Assembly (NCBI GenBank): GCA_003344405.1
Contig: NOWV01000298.1
Coordinates: 1 to 59,223 of the forward strand
DNA: 59,223 nt
Direction of reading: 5' to 3'
Origin: Trichoplax sp. H2
Taxonomy: Eukaryota > Placozoa > Uniplacotomia > Trichoplacea
The position numbers and the translations under genes are program-made. This document shows, in pieces, positions 38,501-50,090 of the stretch (position 1 is the first letter of the stretch; each line of letters starts with the position of its first letter). Below the pieces are notes generated by a model, which worked only from the letters and a program-made list of their open reading frames with translations, had not been told where the DNA came from and did not search any database.

Positions 38501-40398
38501 ATTAATGTTGGTATATTGTGAGAGGATCCGACTACTAGTTATTTTCTTCATTGTAATATTGGAGTTTGAAGCAATCTCAAATCAATGCTCTAAGATTTTT
38601 GTTTATTTTGAATTTATTGCTTGTTTATAGTCTACAAATACATCCAAAGTCGCTACTACCGTGCACCGGAAGTGATCTTAGGTAAGCTAGGTTGTCTTAT
38701 TAACGTACAATACATTTGCAAATGCTGATATATTTGGCTGTACGAAGTGAATATTCTATATTTGCTTGTACAGGCTGATAAAATTAATTTTCCTGAATGA
38801 TTTGCTGTTAACATAAACTAGGGATCCGATATAACTTAGCCATTGATATGTGGAGTTTGGGCTGTATACTTGCGGAGTTATATTCAGGTTAAAGTAAAGC
38901 TTTAATTAATCTTATTTAGGTTACGTTAAATTTTTACGTTTGATCAGAGATAAATAAGTTGCATTGTTGTAGTTATTTCAATGCTGATAAATGCAGGAAT
39001 TACATAATTAGGAACTGTACTACATAGTAACTATCTACTCTAATGCTATGTTATAGTTTGTAAACTAAGCTGAAATCAGGAGATTGTCTTACTGGACTCA
39101 TAATTAATATATAGTAATTCTATATTCTTTAATTAACTTATCGGAAATGAAAAATGTTACTTATGATACCGTTAATTTTATATTAGGTGTCCCAATGTTC
39201 CCTGGTGAAAACGAAGCAGAACAACTCGCATTAATGATGGAGGTAGCCAAAATTATGAATTTAAGAATCTTATGTTTAAAGTATTTTCCTAAATTTCGTT
39301 TAGGGTATCAGATAGTTTGTATCGCTTAGAAATTATTTGATCAGGTCTAAAACGTATCATATAAACCTAAAATTATAATCCGCGATGAATAAGGGACCTG
39401 ACAAATTTTAAAGTAATCGGTTTGTAATAATAACTACTAGATGCTTGGCATACCTCCTCGTGAGATCCTAATCAATCGTGATCGGAAAGCATGCTTTTTT
39501 GGTTAGTATTAAAAATAATTGATAGGAATTACTTCACTTTACAAATCATTTATGACAGTGAACATACGAAAATTGAAAATATTGCTCTTGATTCTAGACT
39601 CAAAAGGTAATCCCAAGAATATTGTTAATTCAAGAGGAAAGACTCATTGGCCAAATAGTAAGAGACTATGTAACGTATTAAAATGCCACGATGAACTGTT
39701 CTTAAACTTTTTGGAGAAATGTTTCGTGTAAGTGAATTGGTATACTTTCGTATATCATATGAAAGCTAGCAATAATAATGTCAATCAAGGAAGGATTTTA
39801 ACATTACGAATTTTTGTAGCTTTCTAGAGTATTTCATAGCTAATCATTGAACTAAACTTAGTATATTTATTTATTGTAGCATAAGATATTTTAACTCAAG
39901 TTTTCAAATAATTAGAGGTTTACACACATATGCTTGGCTTACTCAATCTCTTATAGTATGCTATTAATAATAAAATTTTAGCTGGAATCCGCTGTATCGC
40001 ATGAAACCCGATGAAGCTTGGGAACATCCGTGGATTCAAGCGGTATGGCATTAGTTATAATTATTAATACCTGACCCACATTTGAAGTTCACTACATAAG
40101 TAGATGTATTTGAAATTAAATATTTATCGAATACCTAAATTAGGGCATGAAATCATCTAAAAGCAATAGTAAGTCGCTGATATCTAGCAAATTTAGTACA
40201 CGTGGCTTAATGGGCAGTAAGAAGCATCGCTCTCATCATGGTAGTCTTAAGAAGAAAACAAATGATGTTCATTATACGCACGATAAAGCATCTCAAGAGA
40301 ATTTACGATACGTATACGAAGATTCGAAGAATAAATCTGCACATGATGGCTATAATAAGCCCAATGAGGTTGATGTTACATTGCCGCCTATTCAATAG
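35503..40398 (+). CDS. Class II DYRK (DYRK2/3/4-like) dual-specificity kinase, 16 exons resolved, 5' end missing
   Basis: Exons: 35503-35585, 35776-35907, 36030-36198, 37013-37067, 37196-37248, 37510-37542, 37639-37704, 37863-37935, 38027-38108, 38631-38681, 38822-38887, 39187-39242, 39441-39501, 39598-39727, 39982-40042, 40144-40398. Every phase agrees, giving about 475 residues to the stop. Exons 1-3 hold the class II N-terminal box ([31 protein letters not shown]) that precedes the kinase domain. The kinase has the glycine loop [15 protein letters not shown] (catalytic Lys), HCDLKPEN, DFGSSC, the activation-loop YKY followed by QSRYYRAPE, and [12 protein letters not shown]. In this family the second Tyr of YxY is autophosphorylated during folding, after which the enzyme acts on Ser/Thr. 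The last exon encodes a Lys-, Ser- and His-rich tail. The initiating Met was not located. Confidence 0.92.
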
Positions 40399-42167
40399 AA
40401 TGAAAACTTACAAACCCTTTAAATTCTGGAAATGTCTGTAATATCTGGAATTAACTTAAACACAAAAACTGTGTATTAATGATATACTCTGTAGGATGTC
40501 TTGAGATTCAGAATTTCCAATTCGCTATGGTATCAAGTCCTCTTCCAGTTTGAGATATCACACAAACAATAATTCTAATTATCTATCATGAATTTTATGA
40601 CCTTGTAATCTATCTAGACCGTATACTTCACTCCACTAAACCATGTTTATTTATATTTCTTTAGTAAAATTTACTACTAGAATTTGTTCAATTACTGTAG
40701 CGTTTATTACTTTTGTGTAGAAGTAGAATTCGAGTGAATGGCTTCCTCTCAAAAAGTATATTTTCCCCCTAGTTTAGTAGATTCTGTTATATTTATGATA
40801 GCTTCAAATTATGTCTGAAACTTTATATCATGTAAATTGAATATTTTAAGACGATAATCAGTATTTTTAATGATTGATTCGAGCTCTAGCAATTCATATA
40901 CTTATAGAATCATGCATATTGTAGCGCTTAATGTAACACAAGAAGTCATAAATGAAATTCTATTTAAAAATTTCACTATTGTGCATATTTATGTATACCA
41001 ACGTTAGTGACGAATATAAGTCATAACTTCATATGATATGTGTAGACTGTATCTTGCCAGATTTACAATTCCGGCATAAACGTATTCAGGAAATATCATT
41101 GGTTGTATTTGCTCATGTTAACAGATTTTACATTGAATAAAATACATACAAAACGAGTGGTATATAAATTTATTGTGTACTGATAACTACTATGAATGTT
41201 TCGGGCGTTGCTGAACACTTACAAATAATGCATATAAATATCAATATTATGCAAAAGTTAACACATTTACCAATGAAAATATTTAGCATTCAGCAGCAGT
41301 GATTAATTAGTGAATGACTTACGATACCTTGTTAGCTTTAGTTACTTTGCGTAAAAAATTTAATTTATTGACTATAGTTTAATTGATAGTACTGTTACTT
41401 TTTTTCAACTCTTTCATCATACCGATAGATCTCATTTCCAAAGATATCTTTGTTTACTTTTTAAGATACATGCTGCATCAGAATTACATCAATCTCAACG
41501 CATGAAAAACAGCATGAAGCATACCCGTTAGCAAGAGCAAGAGTAACTTTGATGGATTCTTCCTTACTAGTTACGTATAGGTACTAAGTAAGACGGGACT
41601 TGAAGAACGGTGCAAATACTACCGTTAAAGTATCAAACTTTTATAAAGTCAAAGGATAAAGCATAAGAGGAATAGTTATTACTATACCTTTATCGATAGG
41701 TAAAGTAGCGTATATTCTAAAACATATAGCAATTGCGCCGAAATATAAAATAAAATAGTCCTTTAATAACTCCTAAGTTCTCAAATTCAAAGTAACGTAA
41801 TTACTCACTTAAGGTGCATTAGCGGATTAGCACGCAGTAAATTACTGCTTTCTAAAAATTGACATGTACGAAGCGACAACCAGGACAAAAATCTAAGTCG
41901 ATTTTTATAGGCATTCAGTACAATGAAATCTTGCTAATTTTGCAGTTACTAGTCGTAAAAGTTTACATGTTTACAATCACAGCCAGTGAGTGTATATACG
42001 GTATATATGAGATATCAAGGCGGATTTTTCCCTTTATTTTAAACCCTTATACGTAGATATTATATATACAAATGTGCTACTACAACAATTCACAAAGAAA
42101 TAATTAGTAGATAATTAACTATCCTGGGTATTTAATCTACTATCGGTGACATTTCATTCTAAATTTG
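40399..42167. other. Intergenic stretch between convergent genes
   Basis: No gene was found between the end of the plus-strand DYRK kinase and the end of the minus-strand MFF-like gene. A 65-codon frame at 41859-42056 has no motif and is probably chance. The 3' UTRs of both neighbours should lie here. Confidence 0.45.
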
Positions 42168-43613
42168 TTACAGCTGCAACTTTTTCCTGTAGACATATCC
42201 TAAAGCCAGAATCGAAGAAATGCATAATGCCATTCCCGTTATGCTTCCAAAGATGCCACTAGCTTCATTATTTTTCACCTTCCTTTCCAATAGTCTCATT
42301 CTTTCTTCTTGATCTCTTAATCGTAAGTACAAGTTAATAAGTTTATCATCGTTTCTCAGTTGCATAAATTCTTGATAACTAATCTGGTCATCTGATTCGT
42401 TATCCTCCATTTCTGAAGTTTCTGCAGCAGTCACTTCTTCTGGAGCCTGGGATTCTTCTTTCACACTGTTAGTGGAGATTCTAATTCAGATATAAAAATT
42501 TATCATTTTCGTCAATAACACATTAAATGGTACCAAATTGATTTACAGTTGATTTGAGTGCAATTTTTATGAACTACACGTACATCATCATACTGGAATA
42601 AAGGTACATTTAAATCTAAGCAATCTATTGCACAACACATCGAGGGTTATTTTTTATCCTAAACTGTACAATACCATATGGATAAGACGATTACTGCAAT
42701 GAAATGTAAGAAATTCTTCGATATCAGGAAAGTAAATTATCAGTAACACATAATGTTGAATTTAAAACTAGAAGTTTGATTCTTCCGATACAACATTTAC
42801 TAAACAGTATTTACTATTTGTGATAAGCTGGAGGCGTGAGGAGCATTTGCTATCGAATTTTATAAATTGTATCGTATGTTAATATGTAAAAACTGACTGA
42901 TTTTTGTAATCCTACTGAATTTAACCATGGTGCTTAATTGATAGATTTCCACTTGTTGATAATAAGACGAGTCTAGAGCCGATAGGCTTACTGTACTTAT
43001 TTTATCACACACCCATCCTAATATCGTATTATTATAATAACAGTTTTTAATCCTACGTTGTACTAGTTATAACATTAATATTATTTTCAGAAAAGCGTTG
43101 CAATGATAGCTTATAAGATCGGTTTTTTTGGGGGGGGCGGAGCGGAGGGGAAATTGTCCTTTGAGAGACTTCTGTTAATGATCAAATGCCATCTATCAAG
43201 GTTGCATCCATCTAAAGTACATCATGGCGCAATTTATAGTATACTTACTTATCATCTGGCACATTTTGATTATTACTGGGCATACTGGCACTTTCAGACT
43301 TATACCACATCGGCTTCTTCTGATATGTTCTACTTTCATTGATAGTTAATTTACTTGGTACAGTTTCATAGTTATCACTGCTGATATCATTTATTCGATG
43401 GGTAACTTCAAATTCACTTATGTCACCATGAAGGTATTTTTGAGTAAAATCGTTATCTTCCTTACGTTTACCAGAATACGAAATCGACTCCGGCATCGTC
43501 ATCATTGGGTAAAAACTATTACTGCTTTCTTCACTTAGATCGCCGGTACCATTGCTTGAATTATTATCAAAGGCCAACTGGTCTGGCAAGTTCATCTCGT
43601 TACTGTCCATCAT
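42168..43613 (-). CDS. Tail-anchored coiled-coil protein resembling mitochondrial fission factor, two exons
   Basis: Exons on the minus strand are 43249-43613 and 42168-42465; the donor (GTAAGT) and acceptor leave a phase-2 junction that restores the frame, giving 220 residues. The start is the first of two adjacent ATGs; the frame is open further upstream but there runs into palindromic repeat DNA. Residues 1-150 are acidic, Ser/Asn-rich and probably disordered. Within them EFEVTHRINDIS followed by VPSKLTI (68-91) resembles the N-terminal conserved box of MFF/Tango11, which binds the fission GTPase Drp1. Residues about 158-187 form a charged coiled coil, and 195-213 a single C-terminal membrane segment followed by YRKKLQL, the layout of a tail anchor in the mitochondrial or peroxisomal outer membrane. 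The gene structure is solid. The MFF assignment rests on a short motif and the architecture. Confidence 0.7.
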
Positions 43614-43669
43614 TTCACTGCCAATAAAAATTCCCAAGCGAGATGATCGCGCAATCCTTATGGTAGCAG

Positions 43670-44240
43670 TTGTAGCTTGTAGTACAGTACTACAACGGTA
43701 GAATTTGCTCTCTACTCGGTAGCAATTCTTGTTCACAACTGTACAGATTCTGCTCAGTTCCCTTTTAGGCCACTGTAGGTCTTACAGTGCAGACAGTACA
43801 TCAAACCTCTACAGTATGTACTGTACAGTGTACAGTATGCAGTACTGTAACGAGAGATCTACAAGGTGTACAGTACAGTACTGTACGGATACGGTAGTGT
43901 TGCCTTAAATTATGACTTTAAATTGTGAAGAAATGGACTTTCAATTTGGCTCCAATTCCAATGCAGACAGATCAGTACAACCTTAAGCAATTGGTTCTGA
44001 TAGTTTTATTACTTTCAATCGCAGTATTGTATAATTCTATTTCTTTCAAGTTTCTCGTACAAACTATCAGTTGCTGTTACATGGGCTGTCGCCCCAACCA
44101 TTTTATAAGTCACGTCGTAATACTGTACCAATCTTAAAGTACTGTACAGTGTACAGTACTGTAATGTAGAATGTACTGTAGATCCAAGTCAGAAAGTGAC
44201 TCAAAAGTGGACAGTACTGTAAGATAGAACTGTACAAACT
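43670..44240. repeat. Cluster B of palindromic TACAGTACTGTAC-type repeats
   Basis: Patches at about 43675-43890 and 44120-44235 are built from the same TACAGTACTGTA and GTACAGTGTACAGTA units as cluster A, flanking about 230 bases of unique sequence. TTGCCTTAA occurs at about 43901. Open frames here (43925-44137 plus, 44103-44408 minus) are made partly of the repeat and are not credible genes. The cluster adjoins the 5' end of the MFF-like gene, so it may lie in its promoter. Confidence 0.6.
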
Positions 44241-44746
44241 ACAATATAGTAGTACAAGCAATATGGCAGCATGTAAAAATGTCTCAGATTCCTTGCTGAA
44301 ATATTGCCATAGAGGGTTCAACTCTAGACTGTGAGAAATTGAGAAATTTAGTAGTTCATGATTCGACATTTTGGAAATAGATTCGATACTTTTGATTGCA
44401 AGTTGCAATACTGCAGCACTCTAACAGAATATCTCTGGTGACAGTCTTCCTCTACATTATTCGGGATATTTTAGCAAGAAATCCGTGATCATATGCTTTA
44501 TACGAAACTGAATCAGTCAAGCACTGTAATTGTACGATCATACAGTATTGTATGTAGAACTATGACGAATAATTAATCTATAATGTGCACTTTGTCTATT
44601 TATACTGTGTGTATATATAAATAAAATTGACTAACCATTTCTTCTTTTAAATATTAAACTATTCAGAGTCATAGTACATTTAGCAAAAATTGGCTTGATA
44701 TTTATTATCAAATAATTTAGTAGTAGCGATTACACATCGATAAAAG

Positions 44747-44954
44747 GTTAACTAACCAGAGAGTATGATTTTTATTACATTACACATTAATACATTATAT
44801 GCAGCTTAATGCTGATGTGTGAGAGAGCATTCAGTCTTACAGTTTCAGAGGTTAACTAACTAGAGAGTATAATTTTTATTACATCACACATTAATACATT
44901 ATATGCAGCTTAATGCTGATGTGTGAGAGAGCATTCAGTCTTACAGTTTCAGTA
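44747..44954. repeat. Tandem duplication of a 104-bp unit
   Basis: The unit starting GTTAACTAAC at 44747 is repeated starting at 44851, with only about four substitutions between the copies. Each unit contains CACATTAATACATT and, about 20 bases on, TTAATGCTGATGTGTG, a partial inverted pair that could fold. The low divergence indicates a recent duplication. No frame crosses it. Confidence 0.85.
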
Positions 44955-45372
44955 ACATGAGAATAATATCTTGAGTAAAATCCTACCTGCGATGCAGTAA
45001 TTCAATATGAGTTGATGATATTTGCGAGTTGAAGAGGTAGAATAAAGACATTTATATAGGCTGTGTTTATTAAGCTAAAAATAGTGAAAAGAGAATATTT
45101 GTAATCTGCTTATGAAAAGCAATTGCTGTAATATCATCTCGATAGCGACCTGAAAATTATTTTAAAAAACATTTTTAAAGATATTTAAACAATTGCCGAT
45201 TTTTATACCATGTTTTTATTTACTAAACTATTAAAACATCGATCGTTTTACAAGATTTAGTGATCATTGAGTAGGCAAGAATAGAAAAAAATGGTCCATT
45301 CGTACGGACTATTTAAGTTCGGAAAATGATACAATTCGGCACTTAAATACCGTTAAAAATCTGGATTAAAAA

Positions 45373-48300
45373 TTATACAGTAGTAACTTTAGATACATGT
45401 TTTTTTTCTGTAGGTTTTCGCAATTTAATAGAAGCAGCTGGAAGCTCATTATTATCAACGGTTGCAGCAATGCCCTCCTTTCTATTACATACATTCTCAT
45501 CATCACTTTCTGCTACAGCATGTAATGCACCACCAAATTTGACCTTAAAGGCGAATGTTATGTATACTAACAAACTTAAAATAATAAACGTAACTGATAC
45601 AAGAATTAAGATCCAAAACGTATCAATTTGAGGTAGAATTAAGACAAGAACAAATTGAATTAGGTCTAGAATGTTATTGAGAGCGTCTTGAACACCACCA
45701 ACGATACCACGTTCAGCCTCACTAACGTGTTCTTGGAATAATTGTGTAGTACTCAAATCATACATCCACAAGCCGGTTCGTGAGCAAACTATTCCAATCA
45801 TAAATAAAATGATTGAGATCGATGGCACTAAGAAGCTATCGCAGTTTACGCTGTAAAAATAAAAAAGATGGCATATTAACATATAAATAGCATATCTAGA
45901 AAATATTATCACAACGGTTAAAATTTTACCGATAGGAATTGCTTGCTGCCGAGTTGTTTGTCAGTGAACAGTTTGTACTATTTAGGTCTAATGATTAAAG
46001 AAACAGTAATGATTGTGTGTCAAGTTTGCAAATATTTTGAAATACTTCATAAGAAAAGGTTACCGTTCAAAATGTAAAAACAAAGGAAAAGAAAGTTTAA
46101 ATTAATTGTAGTTAATAACCATCAGTTACTTTCTTCTTACCTATGATAGTTGGCTGATAAAGTGAGCTGCCTGGTGTAAATACTGATGCTACGCAAAACA
46201 TCAATGCTGATATTTGCAGTAAGAGTGATATGAGACCTGTCTTTACAAGTCCCATCCGATTTCGTAGAACCTGAAAAATATAGGTGCCTAAGACTCCAAA
46301 AATAGCTCCAGCTGCGCGAGCTAAGCTAACAAAACCTTCGGAAATACCTCGAGCATATATATAGCCTTACATGAAAAGTAATAATATAATCAGGACAATA
46401 CTTGATGAAAAACATGCAACATTATACTAATCATGAGAAAAAAATACCTGTTGTTACTACGTTAAATCCCAATACTGTCAAGTACAGAATTGCCAATGAA
46501 ACTCCAGCTCTAGCAACATCTTGCTGCATAAAAGTATACCAGCCCCGCTTTAGAGACACAAAAGATGATACGATACGTTCAAGGGTGCATCCAGCCGATT
46601 TAACTTTTTCTACTTCTTCCGGCTGTCCATTTTCTATAAGAATGTGCGAAAAATGAGATCGGTCAAGTTGTTATAATAGCTAAGATATTAAAAATAATCA
46701 GTGCACTATTATGAGAGACTATTTACGCTTGTTACTCATTAAGGAATTCAGCTGAGTTTGCTTTAAACGTATTTCAGGTGCAGTATCGTAATACTTCCAA
46801 TATCAAATAGAAAAAAATGTACTACAAAAAATACCTTCCTCTATTTTGGTACCCTGCTGTTCTGATTCTGTTCCATCCGCAGTATTACATTGTTCAGCGT
46901 CTGTACTTTTCAATTTAATGGCCAGACGTGGTACTTTCAAGTATATTTTTATAAATACGTAATACTCGATGATAAAAGAGATTACATTCCAAGCCCCAAT
47001 AAAGATTGCTCCGACTAGCATTGAAGAAAAATCAATTAGCTGACCAACAGCTATTGGAGCCACAATAGCACAGACTAGATCAATTCGTCTCATCTTGGCA
47101 TTAAGATCTACATCAAATACGAATTAAATAACAGCGAAAAAATTATGTTAATATTAGATGATGGTATACATAGAAAATTAGCGAATTCTTATAAAACTTT
47201 TCACCTGCTAGAGCAGATTTACTGCCAACAGAAATAACAACGATCCAATCTCGAGTGATTGCAATTTTATGCGTGATACTTGCTAGATTGGCAAGTGTTC
47301 CAGTAGTGATTAAGACTACTTGTAAAACAACAGTGACGGTCGCTGATACTTTAACTTCTAGAAGGACCAAGTAGACGCCAGCAGAAGCAATTACCAGAAA
47401 ATTCTGAGAAGCTAGCGTGATTTTCACAACTAAATAATAATAAAAATACAGTTAAATATCAGATAGTAAAATCAGAAATGATTTGCCAATACATCAAAAA
47501 GAAATTCTCAGTCTGTTTACGCTATAACCGTTAGAGTGAGCATGGAATGGAGGGAGACACAGCGACTTTGCTTATCTTATTCAATAAATTATAGTTACCA
47601 GAAAGTGGACTTACCACGAAGCCTATCACTAGAATCTACCCAGTCACCAAAAACAGGTGCAAAAACAATCGCCGTAATCGCAAGCGTTAGTCCATAAATA
47701 GCCGTCAGTAATAGTGAAGTAATATTTAGTCTAACCAAGAATAGACCCACTACAAACACCCACATACGATCTCCCTAAAAGTAAATGAAAGAATGAATTA
47801 TATGTAGAAAGTCGATTATTGAGAAGATTATGATTAGATTCTACGATAGAACAGTTACGTAGCATAGCAGGGTAGCTAATACACTAGGTTTTACACTTTG
47901 TATCCACTAAAAGTATAGAGTATTTTAAGAAAGGTCAAAATGAAATAAGGAAATTAATTTCATATTGTGTATAAATTTATAGACTATGAACTGTTAATAA
48001 TTAATTAGTGCAGTGTATATTTTCGTTTGGTTATTAAAAGATATGGCATACTAAATGGATAATAACTAGAAGTACTGTGTATATCTTTGGGATGTGTGCA
48101 TTAGTACATATTTGGATCCGGGACGAATGCACTGATCCATACACGTCCGTCTACTAATAAGGATTGGGGACACAGAATCTATACGATAATAACAAGTTGC
48201 TGAAAACAGAAAATTACAAGCCGACAACAACGAAAATAGAATGGGATTATGAACTAATTTACGTAGTTAATATCAGATGCATTAATCGGATCTAAGCTTT

Positions 48301-48646
48301 GCAGTATGGCATAATCGTTGCTATTAGCGTTAAAAGATCATGATGTGATTATAATGCAATTAATGCACTGCCCAGATGCTTGAATAATGAAAGATTGCTA
48401 CATATTCTATCTGTTGGTTGCGAATGTTTAAAAGTACGCCCAGTGACATGGTGCTACTCTAAAGCTAGCGAATATTATTAATTCATCAAAGCGGTATTAG
48501 AGCAGTAAATAGAGTATATGATGACAGAGCTTTTTAACTACAGCAATTTTACTTACCCAAGATGACAAAAAATGACCAATGCATATTAAAGTGGTTGGAG
48601 ATGTTAAAGTTTTTTTCAATTTCTGCAAGTTAGGTAAGGCAAGCAT
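45373..48646 (-). CDS. SLC40A1: Ferroportin, iron exporter (SLC40A1 family), eight exons
   Basis: Minus-strand exons in order: 48557-48646, 47615-47774, 47205-47429, 46835-47107, 46448-46633, 46141-46365, 45930-45987, 45373-45850. Phases agree throughout, giving 564 residues (human ferroportin 571). The first exon starts at an in-frame ATG (48644-48646) and ends LICIGHFLSSW, joining GDRMW in exon 2 as in the family. Other signatures are FGDWVD, NLASITHKIAITRDWIVV, LNAKMRRID, APIAVGQ, LYLTVLGFNVVTTG, LVKTGLIS, GLWMYDLSTTQLFQE and SEAERGIVGGVQ. Ferroportin is the plasma-membrane exporter of Fe2+. Asp32 and Cys369 match two human metal-site residues (D39, C326), but the positions of human H43 and H507 are Val36 and Gln471. 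The loop after Cys369 carries three N-glycosylation sequons (N389, N392, N397). The C-terminus, VTTV, has the form of a PDZ ligand. No CAGTGN iron-responsive loop is evident in about 100 bases before the ATG. Confidence 0.95.
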
Positions 48647-49669
48647 ACTTGGCAACTTACTTCATCAGCGTTAATTGACGGGTACTAAAGTTTTATTGCG
48701 GTATACTCAACAATCGAGAAGTTCTGCTGGAAAAGTATTTTACAAAAGTTCGACAATATGCTGTACTTACACACTTCACAGTCGCATTGATGATCATATT
48801 CAATTGCTTTTAAGCACCAATTTGCCAATCAAAATATGACTGTGCTGCATTAATAACAGAGGCTATTTTACGTATACATTAATTAATTATGAATGCATGA
48901 TATTAAAATGCTACTAACTGATTAAGCGTAAAATTATCTTAAAAATATGGGCAACAGTTGATAACAATTTGCAATTAAGTGTAAGTAAGTAAAGCAAAGA
49001 ATTGAGAGAAAGGAGAAAGATAAGCTATGCGTCATGCTCTACCACGTCAAATCTACAAAATGAATCAAACAGGAAGGCTAAAATTATGAACTTTATGATT
49101 GTCCAATACGAAGCAAAATGCCATTATAAAATTATACAAGCACGTCCTATCGATCGATTAAGCCTAATTATGGTACAATAACGAGTTTGATATCAGATAC
49201 TTCTTAAATAGATAGCCCATTTTTACATGAAAGTGCTCACCTAGTTTCTACCTTTCGATGATAATAATTAATTAGCAGTTGTCGAAAGGGTATAATGCGT
49301 ATATGCAGTAGAATTTGTTCGTCATTCAGTCATAGGCTATATTCAGTGCATATTAAATGATTATCTCTTTCTAATTTTAGACTTCAAATTGCATTCATTC
49401 AATCCAATAGCAATAACAGCGTACATAGAAAGCGTACAATAAATTGCATGCCGGTCCACAAGGCTTGAATATGTACCTATTACAGTAATCCCCAACCTAT
49501 TCGTCGTTGTCGATTATATGATTATTATCAGTAGTAGGCTGATAAACGTCCCCAATAGTTCGGTAGAAAGGCTGCTTGGCGAATACTACTTGCACGTTAA
49601 CCTAGCTACAACTGTCGGTAGTTTAGCATTGGGATAAAAGACATTCGCAAGACGTTAGAATTGGTAGTG
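48647..49669. other. Region upstream of ferroportin
   Basis: No gene was found. This stretch should contain the ferroportin promoter and 5' UTR on the minus strand. No repeat or RNA gene was recognised. Confidence 0.45.
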
Positions 49670-50090
49670 GAGACTTTCCCTACTGTACTGTACACTGTAC
49701 ACTGTACAGTATTGTAGTGTACTGTACACTACAGTACAGTAGAGGCTCTTTGACACAGTGCATCTGTTACCAGTACAGTACATGTACTGTATGACAGGTT
49801 GACAGCAATGATGGTCATGACGCATTTGCCTTAATTTTTTTTTTTAACTTTCTACCGGTCGTACAGTAGAGTAGGGAGTATAGTAGGTGACAGATAGTTT
49901 GTATTAGAAGTAGAAACTTGAAAGAAATAAAACTACTCAATACTGCAATAGAAAGTAATAAAATCATCAAAATCCAATTGCTAAACACGCCTCTGTAATA
50001 CTGATCTTACAGTACTGTACGCAGTACTGTACACTTACGGTACATTCGATTTCAAATTTTTGCATCAATTTGTACAGTACAAAATTGATC
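49670..50090. repeat. Cluster C of palindromic TACAGTACTGTAC-type repeats
   Basis: Patches at about 49680-49800 and 50008-50080 carry the same palindromic units as clusters A and B (for example ACTGTACACTGTACACTGTA near 49687 and CAGTACTGTACGCAGTACTG near 50009). The motif TTGCCTTAA is present at about 49828. The shorter centre suggests a smaller or internally deleted member of the family. A 79-codon minus-strand frame just beyond (50137-50376) has no recognised domain. Confidence 0.6.

Noticed and set aside
43925-44408. Frames of 70 and 101 codons around cluster B
   Set aside because: They run through palindromic repeat DNA and have repeat-derived composition.
46402-46656. 84-codon plus-strand frame
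   Set aside because: It is antisense to ferroportin exon 5.
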